From NCBI RefSeq assembly GCF_051014685.1, contig NC_135055.1:13876001-13940000 (forward strand): a stretch of 64,000 nucleotides of DNA. The letters are read 5' to 3'. A model generated the notes under the pieces. It worked only from the letters and a program-made list of their open reading frames with translations, was not told the DNA's origin and did no database searches. The stretch is from Ptiloglossa arizonensis (Eukaryota; Arthropoda; Insecta; Hymenoptera; Colletidae). Within the stretch, counting starts at the first letter, position 1. Every line of letters starts with the position of its first letter. Both the position numbers and the translations under genes were made by a program. Of this stretch, positions 37,150 through 49,059 are shown piece after piece.

Positions 37150-37950
37150 CGAGTTGCTTGGCTATTTTGTACGAAATTGTGAAACGTTTTTGGGACATTG
37201 AAACATCAGGTGTAACAGTACGCGACGGTCAACCGAGGATCTTAAAACGAAATAATACATCAAACGCTGCATTTCTGCTTAATACATCGCCCACGTTTCA
37301 TACATACCACGAGCAACTCGCTAATAACATCCTCCGCGACCTGAGAATTCTGATCCATCGGTTTACGGATATGTCGCTTCGCGCCAGACACGAAGCCCGG
37401 AGATCGTTATATTTTCCTCGGGATTTATTTTTCTCGACTAATTCCGAAATTACGCGGCTAAATTTACGCGAATCGCGAACATGGAATAATAGAAACAACA
37501 AAAACAACGCAAATAACACGTACGGTACACGGATACCGCGTTCGGTAGGATTGAAACAATAAACAGTGGTTGGCAACGATTAACTTCAAGTTAAACTCGC
37601 GAAAGAACAAAGGGAACGGGAAACGATTCTCTTTGGAAAATTTAATTAAAATATTTATGCAAACGGTGATAACAATGCGCGCGAAATGCACTCCAAATGG
37701 CTGATGATAAATGGTTTCGAAAAACAAACGTGCGTTCAAAAGTATAAATAGAGGCTTCCTTTATGCCGAACGTGTTAAATTAAAAAAAAAAAGAACAATT
37801 GATCGCGGAGACGAACTGACGAGGAGTAACCGTGGATGAGTATTTGGTAAATTTTATCAATTATATTTGAAACTCGACGCAGATCATATTTTCCAATAAT
37901 TTGCTCCGTAAATCGTGTCGATAGTTATCGTATAAACAACGTTAACTTAC

Positions 37951-38026
37951 CGTGACAGAATGTTTCTAAGTTGCGGAACATTATTCAGATTATTCCAAAT
38001 ATTATACGTATACTCGTGAACTGAAC
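37951..38026 (-). other. Candidate 76-bp minus-strand exon
   Basis: On the minus strand, aacag precedes 38,026 and the sequence ends ctgtcacg before GTAAGTTAACG, a very good donor at 37,951/37,950. The frame between is open with a protein-like translation (starts SVHEYTYNIW, ends VPQLRNILS). The acceptor lacks a pyrimidine tract, and no family is recognised. Confidence 0.18.
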
Positions 38027-39120
38027 CTGTTCATCGAGATATTAATTGGCGTACACACTCAATGGCCGCCAGTTCTCTTTCCCGCGTACATTAAATCCCT
38101 TATCTGTTCGAAGGAATTTCTTCGCGGTTATCTTCATCTGGTCTCGTGGTCGAACGCGTACGATTCGCGTAATTTACAGCGAAAGAAAAACGATCGGAAA
38201 TAGCGATCGAAACGTTCACCGAATTTCGTATCCGTTGGATTTACGGTGCGCGTCGTGGGTTTGAAGGAACATCGATATTCCGATTCACGATGTGTCGAAT
38301 ATAAATATGGCGGCTTACGGTGCGCGAGAGTACCCGATGACGCGCCTTCGATCTGTCATCGAGGATCGTTCCGCATGCGGAAACTGGTTTACGCGATGCA
38401 ACGATCACAGGCCGAGATGCTAGGAATCCGAAACTCCCGGCTTCTTCGAGTCAACGTACCTCCCTTCTCTCCCCTCTTTTTAACCGAAGAACGTTGCGGC
38501 TCGTTCCTCTCCGCCACGGAGGCCACGCAATCAGTTTTTTCGAGGTTCGCGTGAAACAGGTATTCGGAACGGTTACTGAAAGGTACGCGTATTGGCAAGA
38601 CGCCGACACGAATCCGAATTACCGTGCGCCGTGGGTACGAGAATAACCGACCTACGTGAAAATTAGAATTGAGACGTCCCGCGGGCCCTACGTTTTTGTT
38701 ACCTTCGAAACCGGTAAAGTCTTGATAGCGTCGGTGATAAAACGATCCCAAGGCGTTACACGACGTTTCGATACAGAACGAGCCACGGTCGGACATGCTT
38801 TTGGAATAGTAAATGACTTATTTTACCTCTAAGTCGAGTCCATTATATTCGTATCACGTGTCTGAAATTTTAGTACAGATTCGAGGACGGTGTTTTAGAC
38901 TGTCATGAAAATGGAAGTACGGTTTCACGCACTAGATCGAAATAAACGCGGCCAGAGTTATCTATTGCGTGAAACAGAAATATGGGAAATACTGTTTTTA
39001 ATGGTGAACGCCGAAATGAATGTAAATAAAACATTATTTCGAAGTCCCGAAGGGAATTCCGATATATCGATGGAAATAAGATTAAAGTAAATCGTAAACA
39101 AGTATCGAGTACAATTTGAA

Positions 39121-39315
39121 ATGGAAATACTTTGCAATCACCGACACGAAAAATCTATTTCGCATTTCGTATTAAACTGTCATTGGTCGCGGCTGAGAAC
39201 TCCAATTACGTATTGGGCTTCAGAAGCAATAAATTCCAACGGTGTTACGGAAAACATCGAAAAATTCTTAGGTTGGAAGGAAGAATCGTATAATCGTTTG
39301 TTAGCAAGAATTTAG
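39121..39315 (+). pseudogene. Possible non-LTR retrotransposon C-terminal relic
   Basis: A 64-codon frame contains a C-x9-H-x4-C arrangement (LCNHRHEKSISHFVLNC) similar to the cysteine/histidine element near the end of many non-LTR retrotransposon ORF2 proteins, where the pattern is C-x2-C-x(6-8)-H-x4-C. The second cysteine would be replaced by arginine. No reverse-transcriptase core was seen upstream. It could also be a chance frame. Confidence 0.25.
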
Positions 39316-39670
39316 ATGATATACTTTTCGAAATAAATCATTTCGTTATATTTGAAATACTATTTGCATTTATATCGGCGGACGCTATTTAAAATAGCGT
39401 TTCAAACGGTTTCATGCGAAACGATACCCATCTCTAACTTCGATACAGAACTTACGCGGGAACGCTTTAAAGTGGATAGAGATTCTCCGTCAGATGCCGT
39501 TTATACGAGATAGAACCGTTACCGCTAGTAAGTTACCACGATTTTCCAAAAACCCTTGCACACGCATTGCGTCTGCTACTAATTGTCCTTGTCGCGAATA
39601 TATGCAGACCCGCGTGACACGAGTAACTCTTTCATAAAAGTTTTCGTTAAAAAGAAAAAGGTGTACTCAC

Positions 39671-40050
39671 CGTTCGTGCGAGCGTCGCTCCCACCGGCGA
39701 TAATCCACGTGCTGAGAACACACTGGACAACACAACGTGCACACAGACAAAACACTCACGGTAGTAAACTATGAACGAAACAAAACGTCAGTATCACTAA
39801 CGAGTTAACGAACAATACGCGAAACGCGTAGTCCCGATACACACCGAAAACAAAAGACACGGCGAAAAAAAGGTTGAAAAACACGAAGCGTACGAAACAG
39901 ACATTCGCTCGTAACCGTCTCGCGTGGCCGGCTGTGACTCTACTCCGGTTCGCTTCGGCTTCGGCGCGACACTCCAACCCCCTCCTTGCTATAATTTCCC
40001 CTACCGCCGGCGCAACTTCTACTTCCAGTTTACACTTCCGATCTTCTCGG
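39671..40050 (-). promoter_or_regulatory. Candidate promoter and 5' UTR exon of a minus-strand gene
   Basis: This GC-rich stretch stands out from the AT-rich DNA to its right. Read on the minus strand it ends cgctcgcacgaacg followed by GTGAGTACACC, a consensus donor at 39,671/39,670. No conserved coding frame runs through it, so it is best read as an untranslated first exon with the transcription start somewhere around 39,950-40,060. The next exon would lie to the left, possibly beyond this window. It is about 400 bp from the 3' end of USP39 and shares its strand. Confidence 0.4.
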
Positions 40051-40434
40051 CAATGTTCGGCACTTTTCGGCTAGATCGGCGTTTCGTAGTGTCAGACTTA
40101 ACAGAAGAAATTATTATTTTTAATTTTGTTATGTTGTTACTTCAAATTTACGACACGTGTATTAATAAATGTATCGCGAATGCGTAAAGACTGAATAAAG
40201 TTTAAATTTCAACTTGCTATGTAATAAACTAACGATTCTTAAACGTAAAAATCTTTACAAATTATCATGCGACGCGTGATTGATCTTTTCAATATTGTCG
40301 TTCATGTAATAATTTCTGTTTATGAATTTCCTCATTAAATATTCCTATAGAATTAATATTATTATAACATGTCGGGTAGTAAAGAACGAAGGAATGTGAA
40401 AAATTGAAATTTTTTATTTAAAAATTGATAATTA

Positions 40435-42790
40435 TCATATTATCTTCTTATTTTTGTTTTCACCATTTTCCGTTTGTATATCTTTTTTCAATTCGTAAAT
40501 CTAGAAGAAAGAAAAAAGTTTAAAGAATATTTATTTAAAAATATTTCTAACAATTTAAGCATATAAAAACATACTTGTATATATGCTTCGGTTAATGTTA
40601 TCATCTGTGGCAAAATTTGAGTCACGTGCAAATCTTGTAATTCGTACCACTGACCAGTTGCTCTGTGTAAAATATGCACCCTATATGTTCCCTGACCAGG
40701 TTCACCATCGTGAACTATATTTGCAACTAAATCATATGTTGTAAATGGATGCCTTTGTTTCACTTCGGGCGTCAAAATATCTCCAAAATCTACATTTCTA
40801 GAAACAGTATATGTATTTAAATTAGAATCTGGTGTTCTTCTTAAAATATAAAACATAATGTTACACAAACTTACTTAACTGGGAAATTAACTATAGTAGG
40901 ATTTTTTTCTACAAAAAACGTATTCTTTGTAAATCTCTGGAAAAAAAGTAAAACTTTATATATCGAACGATCTTAACTTTTATTATGAGAAGATTTATAC
41001 TTACTTTTATGTAAAGTATAAGATAAGGAGGAAGTTCTGTAATTTCAAATCTTTTCATAAAATTCTCCTTATAGGTTTTATATTCCTTTTCAGTTACAGC
41101 ATTAAATTTATTTAATAGTGTATACAAATTGACCTATAGAAACAAAGAAAGTTACATTTTATTATAATTGCAATGTATACATTATTCACTACTTACTTGA
41201 GGAATGATATTTTCAGTGAATTGATCTTTAAAGAGAGGCGGTGGAGGAAGATCACATGTTAAATATAAAAATGGACTTTCGGTTACAGTTTGACCATATT
41301 CTACAGTGTGAAGCAATTCACTTCTTTGACTTTCATCTAGTTCAAGTGGCGGTATTTTTCGTGTGTATATACGCATATGACCCAAAAACGTTTTGTACAC
41401 TATACTGGAATCACGTTTTTTCGTACCATTTAATGCTAAATGAAGAGCATTCAAAAACCATGAAAGAAAATCAATTGGATCACCTACAAATTTCATTTTA
41501 AAATATAAAATCTCTTATATTAGTAACAATAATTGTCTAAATGTAACAATCATATACCCTGTTCCGTAAATTGAAATCTTTTTTTACTCCATAAGACAAC
41601 AGCTTGTAACATTTCATGGGGACTAACGTGTGCTTTAAAGTTACGTGGATTCCATAATTTTCTCATTAACTCTCCAAATCGTTGAACTAAAAGATAGGAA
41701 GAATCACCAGGTGGCCTTTTTACATGAGAATAATTAGACTCTCTTAAAAAAAAGTCCCTTAAAGGTGTGACATGGGAAAGTGCCTGTATAACAATTTAAT
41801 TTTTAATTTTACTAAAACAATACATTGATAAATGTAAATATCTAAAAATTACTCACTTGTAAAATAACATTGCAATAATCGTTTGCTTTAATATTATTCA
41901 TTCCCACAATACCTGGAGAATATAATGAACCGTCTATAGCTCTTGATAATTTATCGCTTTTATCCAAATGAGCAATTTGTGTTTTATCAAATGTAGGATT
42001 TAAAACATATTTTATGTCATCTAATGATGAATCTAAACAGTAATTGTTTATTGTTAAATACTAACACATTTTAACATAAGTTAAATGACAATAATAATAA
42101 TAATATTAACTTACCAATTATTTCATAATTGTCGGGTAAACAATAAAATTTTAAAGTATGAAGATTAAGAAATACATGATGGCTTTCTGCCACACTGTGT
42201 GTATATGCATGAGTATTAGTACCTCTACCTTGGAAATACTTTCCACATACAAGACAAGCGTACACGTTAATCCTTGACAATGATACTGAACATAATTTTT
42301 CAAAATCAAAGTCTAAAAATTGGCGATTTATTGTATCCAAATAAGGACACAGTCGTGGTGCTTCTGCATTTGTTTTCGCAATTTTAACGCTTTCTGTAAT
42401 TGAACAAATAAACTAAATTGTATTGTAAATTATTTTAGGTTAGATATTTGTATCTAAATATAAAGTAAATATTTGTCAATCCATATGCTTATTTAAATTA
42501 ATCTAAATTCCACTAATAATTATATAATGTATAAATTATATGTCAAACGATTGTACATTAAACTATAATAAATATAAAACTGAAGGAAAGACATCTAACC
42601 TTAAAATACAAGTATGTAAACAATGAATTTATACCACTGCATTAAGTTTATAATGATCACTAATAATGGATGACAATTGAAATTGTGAAAACTGCAATCG
42701 CAACTACTCACTGTCGGTATCGTCATCTGAATCACTTTGGTTCTCTATGAATTTCCGTTTTTGTTGATACTCCTGTTTATTCGTCGCCAT
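40435..42790 (-). CDS. USP39 / SAD1 tri-snRNP assembly factor, nine coding exons, 508 aa
   Basis: Coding exons on the minus strand: 42790-42712, 42393-42115, 42032-41857, 41783-41558, 41483-41197, 41133-41005, 40936-40875, 40797-40575, 40500-40435. All junctions are GT/AG and in phase. The protein starts MATNKQEYQQKRKF. It has a ZnF-UBP domain at about 42-118 (CLVCGKYFQGRG, HSVAESHHVFLNLHTLKFYC) and a USP-fold domain at about 160-487. USP39 joins the U4/U6.U5 tri-snRNP in the nucleus and supports pre-mRNA splicing. As in human USP39, the USP catalytic cysteine position is Asp (N-D-Y, residue 171) and the His-box His is Thr (GQGTY, residue 450), so peptidase activity is not expected. The N-terminus is shorter than the human RS-like tail (565 aa total). 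The 5' ends of this gene and the zinc-finger gene face each other across about 1 kb. Confidence 0.95.
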
Positions 42791-43775
42791 TTTTTATTAC
42801 AGATTAAATAGAAAAACATTTTTATATAGTAGTTACTTTATATTTATTTATACAAAACAGAATATATCTATAAATAATATCATATCTTAAATTATGTTGA
42901 TTTACTCTAATATTTTATTAAATAAATAAAATAATGTTGATAGTTTTAATTTACTTTTTCTTATGATGTTTAAAAAATATTCAAATAAAAATTAGTGGAA
43001 TAGAAATAAGAATGCACTTTAATGATATCTATCAATGCATTTATTTTTCATTTACTTTTAACAGAAAATGAAAACATTCTTAGCATATTTTTCAAATGCA
43101 TTTTTAATTAATAGCATTACTTAAACAAATTTATTAAGTGTGTTTTTTTTTTAAATATACTTTTAAATCTATTAAATATATTATTATTATTCTATTAATT
43201 AAATAGCAACATTTACAAAAAATGTGCATTATTTAAAAAATGAGCAAATAGAAATTTATTTGTCTGAATTTATAATAGACAAACAACATTGTTTGACATT
43301 ATTTTATATTTCAGTAACTAGAACAGTGTTGTGAAATACCAGAAATTAAATAAATTTATATTATATCAAATACTCGTTATTCAAAAATGCAACCAGGAAA
43401 ATTTTTCGATCTTCGATATCTCGTTAATCGATGGAAAGAATGCTTTGCACGCCACCTACAAAACTGATTCTTTTTAGATGAAAAGAGAGCAGCGCAAGCT
43501 GTTTCCCCCGCTACAAGTACGACTGATTGTAAGACTCCCGATGGTGTGAACGCAGACTCACTTGACAAATACTTTGGATAATGCATATCTATAAAGTAGA
43601 AAGACTTTAAACTAAAGATCTTCAGAAGCCGGATTAGGGAACATCGTAATGCGTGCCACAAGTTCGTTGAATCACATAACAGACTTTTCCCGTTGGATTT
43701 AAAGTAAAAGCTTTAATCGGATCTTGGGTCGTTCGTTTGGTCTGGCAACAAGACGATCTTCTCTGTTCTGTTGAT
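42791..43775. promoter_or_regulatory. Divergent intergenic/promoter region between USP39 and the ZAD zinc-finger gene
   Basis: This 985-bp spacer separates two start codons that point away from each other. The left part (42,791-43,370) is very AT-rich. The right part (about 43,380-43,740) is distinctly richer in GC and includes tcgatatctcgttaatcgat and other repeat-like words. It probably contains the 5' UTR and promoter of the zinc-finger gene and perhaps an inserted repeat. No TATA box or initiator could be assigned with confidence. Confidence 0.5.
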
Positions 43776-46533
43776 ATGGCCGTCGTCGAGGAATTTGATT
43801 ATTTATGTCGTCTATGCGCGACCAAAACGGGTATTCTAATGGGATTACCGATCTTTGAAGCCGGCGATCAGATGCGCAACATTGACAAAAAAATAGCCGC
43901 GTGCTTGCCAGTGCAGGTAAAATCGTGCGTAAAGATAGAGGTCCAATTTCACTGCAATCTTTAGAACTACATCCTCACCCCCTCTTTTTAATTTAACTAT
44001 AAATAGAGAAAGAAAATTGGTGCAAGGTTTCACGATCTTATAACGATGATCAGGATGTATGTTGACTTTGACAATAAACAGTTTAAACAAACATTCCAAA
44101 GATTATAATGCTTGTTCATATCATGCTTAAAACAAAATATCTGTGTTATTAATCAATTAATTAATCATTTTCAGGTATCTATGAATGATCAACTACCAAA
44201 AATAGTGTGCGAGGAATGTGCTTATAAGTTGGATCAATTGTTTGACTTTCGTGAAAAATGTTTACATACAGAAGGGATGTTCATGGAAATGTTAAAAGAA
44301 ATTGCTAAAGATGGAGTTGTTCGAATATCAAAGCATGATTTGGTGGAAGTAGAAGAAATGAGCAGAATTCAAAGGAATATAGATAGAATACAAAGTAATA
44401 TTGAAGATGTACAAAATCATGTAGTTCCTCAGGAGACAAGAGAAGCTACTATACATACGATGCAAGTTATGGATGAAATGGATCTGGCAGGTGGTGAACA
44501 AGTTGTTACACAAGAAGAAATAGGACAACAGGATGCTGGTATCGAGGTTACAGGTATCGACTGTTTAAGTGGCGATACTGTCAGAATGGTCGACGAACAT
44601 ATACGAGAAGTAAATGAACTGATAAATCTTCTTTTTGGCTTGAACATATTTGCTGGGATATAATTGTACTGTATATATTGAGATGATATTTTAAATATAA
44701 ATACTTTTGAACTATTAATCTCCATGGTTTTAAGAGTAACTTATTTATACTGTCTTATTATAGGTTTCCAATCATCAAATAGCAGTACATCTAGAGGGTG
44801 ATATGACAGTGGTTGGAAATTTAACAGTAAGCGATCATTTGGGTCAATTAGGAATAAATTATGTGACTTCTATAACTCCTGAAGATCAAAATAGAGAACA
44901 AATAGTACATTATTGTGACAATATGAAGTATGAATCAGTAAAACAAGAATATCGTAGATTGAAGGATAGATTAACTACAGAGGACCCAACAAATGTACTT
45001 GAAAATAGTGTAAGTAGTTGAATTGGAAAAATAATATAATTTTATATAATACAACCAAATTTTTGCAGTAAATAAATGAACAATTTCAATTTACAGGTAC
45101 CACATGAGGGTAGTGATATAGAAGAAGCACATGTTGGGGAGAACGAATCCCCTACACATACAACTCCTTCCCAAACAAATACTTTAGCATCGACAAGTCA
45201 AGTTGCAACCGGAAATACGGAAATATTAGTTGAATATACAAAAAGAGCAAAACATACATTATTAGAATCAACACTTAATAATCCTACAATTGATGAAACA
45301 GGGTCACATTGGTATGTGTGTCCATTTTGTAACGAAGCAACATTAGGATCAAGTAATATGGTAGCACATTTTGAACAGTATTTTTGTTGCTGTTCTTGCG
45401 GTCTATATTATACAAGTGTAGATGCATTAAATATACATAAAGAAAGATGTGATGTACATAAAAATAAAACAATCAGCAAAGAAAAAGAAATTGCAGAATC
45501 AGAATTAGTACCTTTACAAAATGATACAAATATGGACGAACAAAAGAAACAAACAACAGTGAGACAAAAATGGACTCCAAAAGTTTGCACCCACTGCGGA
45601 AAACAATATAGGACAAATTATAAATTACAAGAACATATGCGAAAACATACTGGTGAAAAACCTTTTCAGTGTGTGACTTGTGAAAAAGCGTTTCGCAGTA
45701 AAATAGGACTTGCACAACATACAGCCACACATACAGGACAGTTTGATTACAATTGTTCTACATGTGGTAAAGGTTTCCAGTCTAAAAGCTACCTTGTTCT
45801 TCACCAAAGAGTACATTCAGACTTAAAACCATTTCCATGTAACACTTGTGGACAACATTTCAAAACAAAACAATCTTTATTAGACCATCAAAATAGACAC
45901 CTTGGTGTTAAACCATATGTCTGTGAAATATGTGGTAGAGGTTTCATAACTAAAGGGCTCTGTAAAAGTCATCAAAAAATACATTCAGGCATGGATAATC
46001 GACAATATCCATGCGTGGTATGTAATAAAATGTTTGTTAGTAAAAGTTATCTTAATACACACTTACGTATTCACACTGGTGAGAAACCGTATTTGTGTGA
46101 AGTTTGTGGTAAAGGTTTTTTAACGCGTGTAGATCTCAAAATTCATTCAACAATGCACACTGGGGAGAAAAGTTTTAAATGTGATATGTGTGGAAAAGTG
46201 TTTGCCAGAAGGGCTGCGTTAAGATGTCACAGAAGACTACATACAGGAGAACGACCTTACAGATGCGATATTTGTGGTAAAACATTCACACAGTTTACTC
46301 CTATGGCTATTCATAAGAGACTGCACACTGGAGAGCGACCATATGAATGTGATGCATGTGGCAAAACATTTGTCTCAAGATCAACTATGATGTGTCACAA
46401 AAAAAAACATCATGCTACACCGACTGTGAAAAAAGAAGATCCAGTTCCTCGTCAGAAAGAGATAAAGAATATTTTACCAGCAGAAATTGTGCTTCGAGAT
46501 TCTCAAGAGGGAATTCAGATTACTGCAGATTGA
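43776..46533 (+). CDS. ZAD-domain C2H2 zinc-finger protein, four exons, 752 aa
   Basis: Exons: 43776-43916, 44175-44609, 44764-45009, 45097-46533, all phase 0. The N-terminus is a ZAD (zf-AD) domain with paired cysteines C11/C14 (YLCRLC) and C59/C62 (VCEEC), split by intron 1. This domain mediates dimerisation and is greatly expanded in insects. An acidic linker follows, then one or two degenerate fingers (347-395: WYVCPFC, CCCSCG). Ten canonical C2H2 fingers run in tandem from 437 to 712, most with TGEKP-type linkers, ending in a short basic tail. A role as a sequence-specific nuclear DNA-binding regulator is inferred from the family; target and orthology are not known. The start at 43776 is chosen because the ZAD normally begins close to the N-terminus. 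An in-frame ATG at 43737 would add 13 residues. Confidence 0.93.
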
Positions 46534-46569
46534 AAAACATTGAAGTAATACAGACAATGCATGATAGAA

Positions 46570-46575
46570 AATAAA
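46570..46575 (+). terminator. Candidate polyadenylation signal of the ZAD zinc-finger gene
   Basis: A canonical AATAAA lies 37 bases after the stop codon. Other A/T-rich signals occur downstream, so the true cleavage site may be further along. Confidence 0.4.
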
Positions 46576-48834
46576 ATATTGAGTCTGCATTTTATAAAAA
46601 GCGGCATTAGTCACCATGATGTATTCCTTTACTGTAGCATATATGTTAAAGCTGTATACAAAGAATATATTTTCGAGAATTCTTTGCAAGGGGTAAAGAT
46701 ATGTTTTCTAAAGCCAACCGTATATTTAGAAAAAAAAATGAAATTAAACAATTATTTACATTATTTTCTTTTATACCGGTATGAATATTTTACCGAAGTA
46801 TGTTAATACTTTGAAACTATCTACTTTTTCTATTTACGATCTGTATTGTTCTAAAAGAATACTTTGAAGATGAACAGTTGCTGTTACTTGAGCCACAAAA
46901 TATATAGAGTCAACTTAAAAATAAGTTATCAAAGTGATAAACATGTTATAAGCTTATCAGTCTATATATTGCATGACAGGAAATGGTTTTTGATTTATAA
47001 TACTCAATTTTCCTAATGATGTATATTAAAATGCTTAGTAACATTTGTAACATATTTTCAAGACAATTCAAGTAGAAAGTGTAAATTTTAAAAATTTATG
47101 ATCAAATATTTGTATTTTAATTATAACAAAAATCTTGAATCATTTGATGATGTCTAACTTTACTGAATGAAATTAAAACAAATTAATTTTTAATCTATTT
47201 TTTAATATACTTCTAGGAAATAGAATATAGTAACATACTATTATTCATACAGCAATATGAACCCAATTTATTTAGAAACATATTTATATATGTTGAATAA
47301 AATGAAATATTCTTTTTATTACATAAACATTTGAAAATTTACACTTCATATTCTATGTGCATTAAAAATTGTTATAAACACTACTGAAAAATTAGAAAAT
47401 GCAGCTTTTACTATCAATAATACAATATGATTATCATAAGGAAAATGAAATATTTTCTTATCGATACTAGCAAAATATTAACATATTATTTAATAAATCA
47501 AAGGCTGATAGCTACTTTTATTGCAAGGAAATGCTATAGATAGAATGGTGATTATATCTTGTTAATGATATAATTTTATAAACTTTACAGAAGATTAGAA
47601 TTACATATGATCGCCTTTAACACATCTTATATTTCTGTGGCATCCCAGCGATTCTCTTTCGAATAAAACAGCTTTCAGCACTATACAAAGTAGAAATTGT
47701 GATATATAATAATAAAAAAACGATTACATTATTTGTAAATTTGTGATGATTGTAATATTATTATTGACAAATCTTCTCGATAAAAAATATAAAAACTTTA
47801 CAGTCACCTTCAGAGTTATTTTTAAGTTTTATACACCTATTCACATTATTTTTTTATTTACTGTTACTTCAACCAAGAAAATTCGAAATAATAAAACACC
47901 TTTCTCTTATACAGAAGGTTTAATTAATCTAGTTAGCAATAAGGAAGATTTAAATTAGCGGAAAAATGACCGATTTTATTAAAAATTCTTTTTATTTCGA
48001 AACGGTATTAAATAATAATATTAATGACAAGAGCTGCTATATTGATAGTTGGCTTAAAATTGTCTTTTTGCAGCAATAACATAATACAGGCGTTACACGC
48101 GTACGTCGGTATTTTTAAAAATGGACATAAACTTATTTCTGTCTTTAACTACATTATTACACTGACCTGTTACGCAGCTATTACATATGCACACTTGTGT
48201 GTGTGCATAATGTGTAGTATGTGTCTAGCGTGATAACAATTTCCATTATAATCGCTGTTTGTATTGCCCTACATCGTCCTACAATTGACAACAAATATTT
48301 AATCTATAATTTGACATTAACTACCTATGCAAGGCATCGATGACGATATTTACTTCGTTACTTTTCCCTCTATACTATAACTAGGGGGCCCCTAAAATTA
48401 CAAGGATAGTGAGTAACGACTATATTGAACTCCACGATTGCGTTAACTTGTCGCAAATTATTTAAGCATACGTCGTGCGTTCCCCCATGAAGTTTAGTAA
48501 ATATAAAGTACATATAAAATTGTAAACAGCCGCGATAAAAAGAAAAACTTATAGAAAAATGTAACAATGTAAGATACAAAATACGTCCATCGTTGTTTGA
48601 CATGTGTGTAACTTCTTGTTGATATAAATATTTGTAACTTGTCCTTTCTTTAATTTTCTTTTTAAAATCGCTTCTCTTCTTCCAAATTTTACTATATAAA
48701 TATTATTGTAAGCGTGCAGATAGGGGCCCTCGCTAACTCGGTGGTCGATGGTGTTAACAAATTCTCTAATATTGGATTACATATGTATCTTACAAAGCAC
48801 CACGATCTAAAGCTACACAATACATATAGGGTGT

Positions 48835-49059
48835 CTCATTTATTCGATATGAACTACAAGCAGGCAATCGGATGTACAACTCTTGTACTTTATGTTTTCC
48901 AATCATTATCTTATACATATATGCAAATAGAATTTTAGTCCTCATCATTGAGCTGAATATTGACAATTGAGAATGGATAACATTCGATAAAAAATAAAAA
49001 TGAACGCATTTTACAATAATAAAACATATATGTACAAGCTCATCACTGAGCACCCTATA
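48835..49059. mobile_element. Possible 225-bp MITE with short TAGGGTG ends
   Basis: The left end ta-tagggtgtctca and right end tgagcaccta-type word (caccctata at 49,051-49,059) are inverted, with TA at each border. Inverted similarity is only about 9-10 bases. The gggtgtctca word recalls TE-end words at 3,252, 19,657 and 22,821 in this window. There is no coding capacity. Confidence 0.35.

Larger units (their letters stand above)
33976..39100. other. Non-coding region with CpG-rich patches
   Basis: No recognised gene. GC-rich patches at 35,150-35,780 and 38,040-38,800 could be promoters, leaders or enhancers. AT-rich spacer lies between them (for example 36,390-36,780). Exon candidates at 35,792-35,984 and 37,951-38,026 and the G-run at 37,108-37,149 are listed separately. 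Confidence 0.5.

Noticed and set aside
37041..37562. 173-codon plus-strand open frame
   Set aside because: Its first part is translated G-quadruplex tract (Gly/Trp/Arg runs). The rest has no motif, and an opposite-strand frame overlaps it.
43737..43775. In-frame upstream ATG extending the zinc-finger protein by 13 residues
   Set aside because: The ZAD domain normally sits near the N-terminus and 43,776 gives that. The longer start cannot be excluded.
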